A DNA stretch of 62,401 bases from Flavobacteriales bacterium UBA1531 (GTDB lineage Bacteria > Bacteroidota > Bacteroidia > Flavobacteriales_D > Sanyastnellaceae): contig DCPZ01000037.1 of assembly GCA_002323795.1 (NCBI GenBank), forward strand, positions 1 to 62,401. The letters run 5' to 3'. This document shows positions 59,411 through 62,401 of this stretch, piece by piece; the first letter of the stretch is position 1; each line of letters begins with the position of its first letter. Under the pieces are notes generated by a model. The model ran no database searches, was not told the origin of the DNA, and saw only the letters and a program-made list of their open reading frames with translations. The position numbers were made by a program, and so were the translations under genes.

Positions 59411-61654
59411 ATGCAATCTGGTTGTTTTTTCCATCCTTCAGTGCAAGGTGCGTGTGCATTTCTCTCACTCGCATGCGCGCTTCTATCTGCACCTGCGCTT
59501 CATAGCCAATGCACTCAGGCGGAGGATGTGATTGCATTGTTCTCCGTTTCGGAAAACGATGAAGCCGAGCAAACAACAAATCAGAGCAAGAACCAGGTTG
59601 CACTCGAATTGAATCCAGTCGCGTTCCAAGAACTTCGAACCTATAAGTACAACGAGTTAGTCATTGCGGTGCCCTTCCTGGAGGGCAAAGAGCTTCAGAT
59701 TGAGCTGGAATTATTTTTGCCTTTTTCCGATGATTTTCGCATCGGACGATCCATGCCAAATGGAAAATACGAGGAAGAACTTTACATCCCGCAGCTTCTT
59801 TCTTATCGCATCGTAAGTCCAGGGATGCAAGGCACCCTTGTGATCATGGAGCAAAACGTCATGGGAACGTTGCTGTGGAAAGGCCAGCAATATGATATCA
59901 GTGCGATCGACAATGACGAGAATGGACGGCATGTTCTTTTCTTACTTTCAGATTCTAAAGTGGCCTTTAAATTTGAGTGCGCCACAGACCAAATTCGACC
60001 GCACCGTGAAACCTTTCCTATGGGAATTCCACGGGCTTTGGAAAGCGCCTCGACGTCTTGTGTAGAAGTGGCATTTGACATCGATTACCATACGTTTGGC
60101 ACCTTCGACAACGAGTGTTATCCAGCCATCGAATGGGCACTGGCCATTATGGCTGGAGTCAATACCATCTACACCAATGATTTAGATGACACCATTAGCA
60201 TTCAGGCCGCTTACATCCATGTTTGGGAGGTGGTGGATCCTTACGATGAGATTACCAATGATTCAGGAGGCATTCTCGATGCATTTCGATTGGAATGGTT
60301 GACCAATGAAAACCTCATGGACATACAGCGTGACTTGGTTCATCTTCTGACCAGGCGACAAAACACGGGAACAGGCGGGATTGCCTACCTCGACGTTGTT
60401 TGCTTCCCTCAATATGCGGCAGGCTTTAGCTCTTACCTCCAAACCGGCAATGAGTACGACCTCAGCATGTACAGCTGGAACTTGAACGTGGTCGGACATG
60501 AAATGGGTCATAATTTCGGATCCAACCACACCCATTGGTGCGGGTGGCCTGAAGGACCGATTGACAATTGTTACGAGGCTGAAGGAGATTGCACCAACGA
60601 TCCACAGCCGCAGGTCGGTACCATGATGAGTTACTGCCATGCCGTTGCTGGAGGATCCGTCAACTTGAATTTCCACCCGACTGTTATCAACGAAGCATTC
60701 ATTCCCACCATCAGTGCAGATGGATCATGCTTCACCGATTGCGTCGATTGGACGACGAGCTGTAGCTACTATGGCTGCACGAATCCCGCAGCCTGTAATT
60801 ACGATCCTGACGCTATTTTGGATGATAACTCGTGTGCCATTGAATTCGACGAATGTGGCGTTTGTGGTGGAAGCAATGAGTCTTGCTCTGGCTGCACTGA
60901 TGAGGCTGCATGCAACTACGATTTTGAAGCGCTCATTGATGATGGGAGCTGTTACCTCGCTCCAAACAACGCCACATGTGATTGTGTCTACGAAGCATCA
61001 TTCAACGTAAACCTCAGCGCCGGAGAAACGGCAAGCGAGACGCTTGAGGGTGCAGGATTTGTTACAGGCCTCGAAGCCACATTGATCTTTCAAGACCTTC
61101 CGCCGGATCAGTCTTGGGCCAATGAAATGATGGTTGGACTTACTGCGCCCAATGGAACGTGTGTGCAATATGGGGGCTACAACTTGTCTTTGGATTGTCC
61201 AAGCGCTGGAATATGGCCTGCAGATTGGAATACAAGCGCTCAAGGCACATACACTGCAACTGTAACATTCTCTGAACCGATTCAAGGAATCGGCACATGG
61301 ACGGTCACAATTTTGAATTCGTGGGACGATTCAGACGGGGCCTCTTACGAGACCACAATCAGCTTCAACGGACTGTGCGAAGGCGATTTCGAAAATCCGG
61401 GCTGCACAGATTCTTTGGCCTGTAACTACGACTCCACTGCCACCCAAGATAACGGCAGCTGTCAATATGAAAACTGTCCATGTCCTGCTGATTTTGATGG
61501 AGATGGCATGGTTACATCTGAAGATCTTTTGCTTTTTCTTTCTGACATTGGCTGCTTAGTCCCACCTTGCTTTGGAGACTTGACAGATGACGACCAAACA
61601 AACGTTCAAGACCTCCTGGCTTTCTTGGTTTATTATGGGAGTTCCTGCCCATAA
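59411..61654 (+). CDS. Secreted reprolysin-like (M12B-type) metallopeptidase B
   Basis: 747 residues from ATG 59411; a TTG 9 nt earlier is unlikely. A signal peptide ends near APALHSQ. It is a paralogue of the 49205 gene: propeptide, catalytic domain with HEMGHNFGSNHTHWCGWPEG (zinc motif near codons 60496-60540) and Met-turn GTMMSYCH. Then GCTxxxACNYD units, a P-like beta region from FNVNLSAGETASETLEGAGF, GCTDSLACNYDSTATQD, and a two-copy dockerin-like end (PADFDGDGMVTSEDLLLFL, GDLTDDDQTNVQDLLAFLVY). The last motif differs by having an extra Asp-Asp run. It is likely a secreted protease. Confidence 0.88.
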   Translation: MQSGCFFHPSVQGACAFLSLACALLSAPALHSQCTQAEDVIALFSVSENDEAEQTTNQSKNQVALELNPVAFQELRTYKYNELVIAVPFLEGKELQIELELFLPFSDDFRIGRSMPNGKYEEELYIPQLLSYRIVSPGMQGTLVIMEQNVMGTLLWKGQQYDISAIDNDENGRHVLFLLSDSKVAFKFECATDQIRPHRETFPMGIPRALESASTSCVEVAFDIDYHTFGTFDNECYPAIEWALAIMAGVNTIYTNDLDDTISIQAAYIHVWEVVDPYDEITNDSGGILDAFRLEWLTNENLMDIQRDLVHLLTRRQNTGTGGIAYLDVVCFPQYAAGFSSYLQTGNEYDLSMYSWNLNVVGHEMGHNFGSNHTHWCGWPEGPIDNCYEAEGDCTNDPQPQVGTMMSYCHAVAGGSVNLNFHPTVINEAFIPTISADGSCFTDCVDWTTSCSYYGCTNPAACNYDPDAILDDNSCAIEFDECGVCGGSNESCSGCTDEAACNYDFEALIDDGSCYLAPNNATCDCVYEASFNVNLSAGETASETLEGAGFVTGLEATLIFQDLPPDQSWANEMMVGLTAPNGTCVQYGGYNLSLDCPSAGIWPADWNTSAQGTYTATVTFSEPIQGIGTWTVTILNSWDDSDGASYETTISFNGLCEGDFENPGCTDSLACNYDSTATQDNGSCQYENCPCPADFDGDGMVTSEDLLLFLSDIGCLVPPCFGDLTDDDQTNVQDLLAFLVYYGSSCP

Positions 61655-61705
61655 TACCCATCACTGAACGGCCTGTAAAGCCCCAAAACACCAGGTCATA
61701 CCAAA

Positions 61706-61736
61706 AAGAGCCACTCCTTTTTCGGGAGCAGCTCTT
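61706..61736 (-). terminator. Hairpin downstream of metallopeptidase B, weak terminator
   Basis: AAGAGC-CA-CTCC pairs with GGAG-CA-GCTCTT over 10 bp with an internal loop. On the minus strand a run of five T follows; on the plus strand there is no T run. It resembles the hairpin at 43171-43196 in its outer stem sequence. As a plus-strand terminator it is weak. Confidence 0.4.
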
Positions 61737-61880
61737 CGGTGATTCGAAATATCCAAAAACTAACCCTTACTTCATGGAATGAATCAGTAGAAAAACCGAA
61801 TGGAATCTTCAATTGTTTCGGATTCACGGAAAAAAAGAGTTAAAATTTCCTCAATCTCAATTTGCATTCGCTACCCTTGA

Positions 61881-62285
61881 ATGCTGAAAATGACGAAATC
61901 AAAAGAGCCAACCCAAACGAGCATGGACATCAACGAATCAAAAATTTTCATCTTCAATCGTAAAGCGCACATTTTGTGTCTTTTTTCTGTGATGATTTTC
62001 TCACTGTCGTCATGCGATGTGTGCGAAGAAAAAGGCAGGGTGACGTTTGACAATTCTGAACGACTCTGGTGCAATTGTGAGGTGACTTGGCAAAATGGAG
62101 ATGTATATGTCATCGATGCAGGCGAAATGCGCACCTACGAGTTCTACCGAGGTAGCCAAACTTTTGATGCCTATTGCGGCAATGACGCATTCGGAAATAA
62201 CCTTTGCGGACTAGAGGAAGGCACAATAACAAGGTCTTTCGACATCGACTGCAGCGATGAACATGTGATGAATTTGAACTTTTGA
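61881..62285 (+). CDS. Hypothetical Cys-rich lipoprotein
   Basis: 134 residues from ATG 61881, or 120 from the ATG at 61923 (MDINESKIF). A hydrophobic stretch ILCLFSVMIFSLSSC ends in a lipobox. The mature part has seven further Cys (DVC, WCNC, AYC, LC, DC) and is Asp/Gly rich. It probably forms a small disulphide-stabilised domain at the outer membrane. No family is recognised. It is followed by a terminator and a partial tRNA. Confidence 0.6.
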   Translation: MLKMTKSKEPTQTSMDINESKIFIFNRKAHILCLFSVMIFSLSSCDVCEEKGRVTFDNSERLWCNCEVTWQNGDVYVIDAGEMRTYEFYRGSQTFDAYCGNDAFGNNLCGLEEGTITRSFDIDCSDEHVMNLNF

Positions 62286-62334
62286 CGCGTCAGGCCAGAA
62301 GCTAGAGCCACAAAATCGAACCGTAAATAGACAA

Positions 62335-62370
62335 AAAACGCTCAGTCCATTCGAACCGAGCGTTTTGTCT
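62335..62370. terminator. Bidirectional terminator
   Basis: AAAACGCTC and GAGCGTTTT form a 9-bp stem with a 14-nt loop. T-rich runs follow on both strands (GTCTTTTT on plus, TTTTTTGT on minus). It can end both the lipoprotein gene on the plus strand and tRNA-Pro on the minus strand. Confidence 0.8.
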
Positions 62371-62378
62371 TTTTGATG

Positions 62379-62401
62379 TCGGGGCGGCAGGATTCGAACC
62401 T
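62379..62401 (-). tRNA. tRNA, partial at window edge, probably tRNA-Pro
   Basis: The visible 23 nt are the 3' end of a tRNA on the minus strand: part of the T-arm (AGG-TTCGAAT-CCTGC), 3' acceptor strand CGCCCCG and discriminator A. A G at the 72 position implies C1, which is typical of bacterial tRNA-Pro. The anticodon is beyond the edge, so identity is inferred. Confidence 0.7.

Overview
The window looks like a chromosomal segment of a marine member of the Bacteroidota, most likely order Flavobacteriales. This rests on several things visible in the sequence. Many genes belong to families typical of the phylum: the BatC-BatD-BatE aerotolerance operon, DUF4295 beside rpmG and ftsY, HmuY with a TonB-dependent receptor, DUF4920, LolA after ftsK, and LysM-plus-binding-protein fusions. 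Several secreted proteins end in type IX secretion (T9SS) tails. Promoters match the Bacteroidota pattern TTG-N19/20-TAnnTTTG (best examples before rpmG and tRNA-Ala). A green-type proteorhodopsin points to sunlit water. I cannot name genus or species.

Layout. 1-2.8 kb: end of batC (with a Gln-Gln-Asp repeat), batD, batE. 2.8-12.1 kb: a T9SS-exported M36 metallopeptidase, a DUF3089 lipoprotein, a secreted protein with collagen-like and AYExWL repeats, a GT2 plus methyltransferase pair and small accessory genes. 12.3-20.9 kb (all minus strand): tRNA-Ala, then two genes with a 4-nt overlap, and a long envelope gene string: dapF fused to a DUF4105/Lnb-like membrane enzyme, a large lipoprotein, an outer-membrane barrel, kdsA and a T9SS protein. 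20.9-24.8 kb: fused E1 alpha-beta 2-oxoacid dehydrogenase, a small secreted protein and a ferredoxin-type reductase. 24.9-29.2 kb: an overlapping haem-uptake operon HmuY - TonB receptor - HmuY, one HmuY T9SS-secreted and the other a lipoprotein. 29.2-32.7 kb: queE, rimO, ftsY, DUF4295, rpmG. 32.7-43.1 kb: ftsK-lolA, a LysM protein, guaA, maf, proteorhodopsin, selD-mnmH.

43.2-62.4 kb is a secretome island. It holds a giant 1911-residue Cys-rich repeat protein, two paralogous reprolysin-like metalloproteases, a smaller protein sharing a roughly 190-residue domain with the giant (five copies in total across the two genes), an SGNH hydrolase, a Crp/Fnr regulator with a c-type cytochrome, DUF4920 and DoxX genes, a PEGA lipoprotein, tRNA-Arg and a partial tRNA-Pro. 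Four of the island's secreted proteins lack a T9SS tail and end instead in a dockerin-like EF-hand motif of about 30 residues.

The most unusual items are the DapF-DUF4105 fusion inside an envelope gene string, the five-copy undescribed domain with its dockerin-like C-termini, and the HmuY operon with two export modes. No transposase, integrase, CRISPR array or prophage gene was seen.
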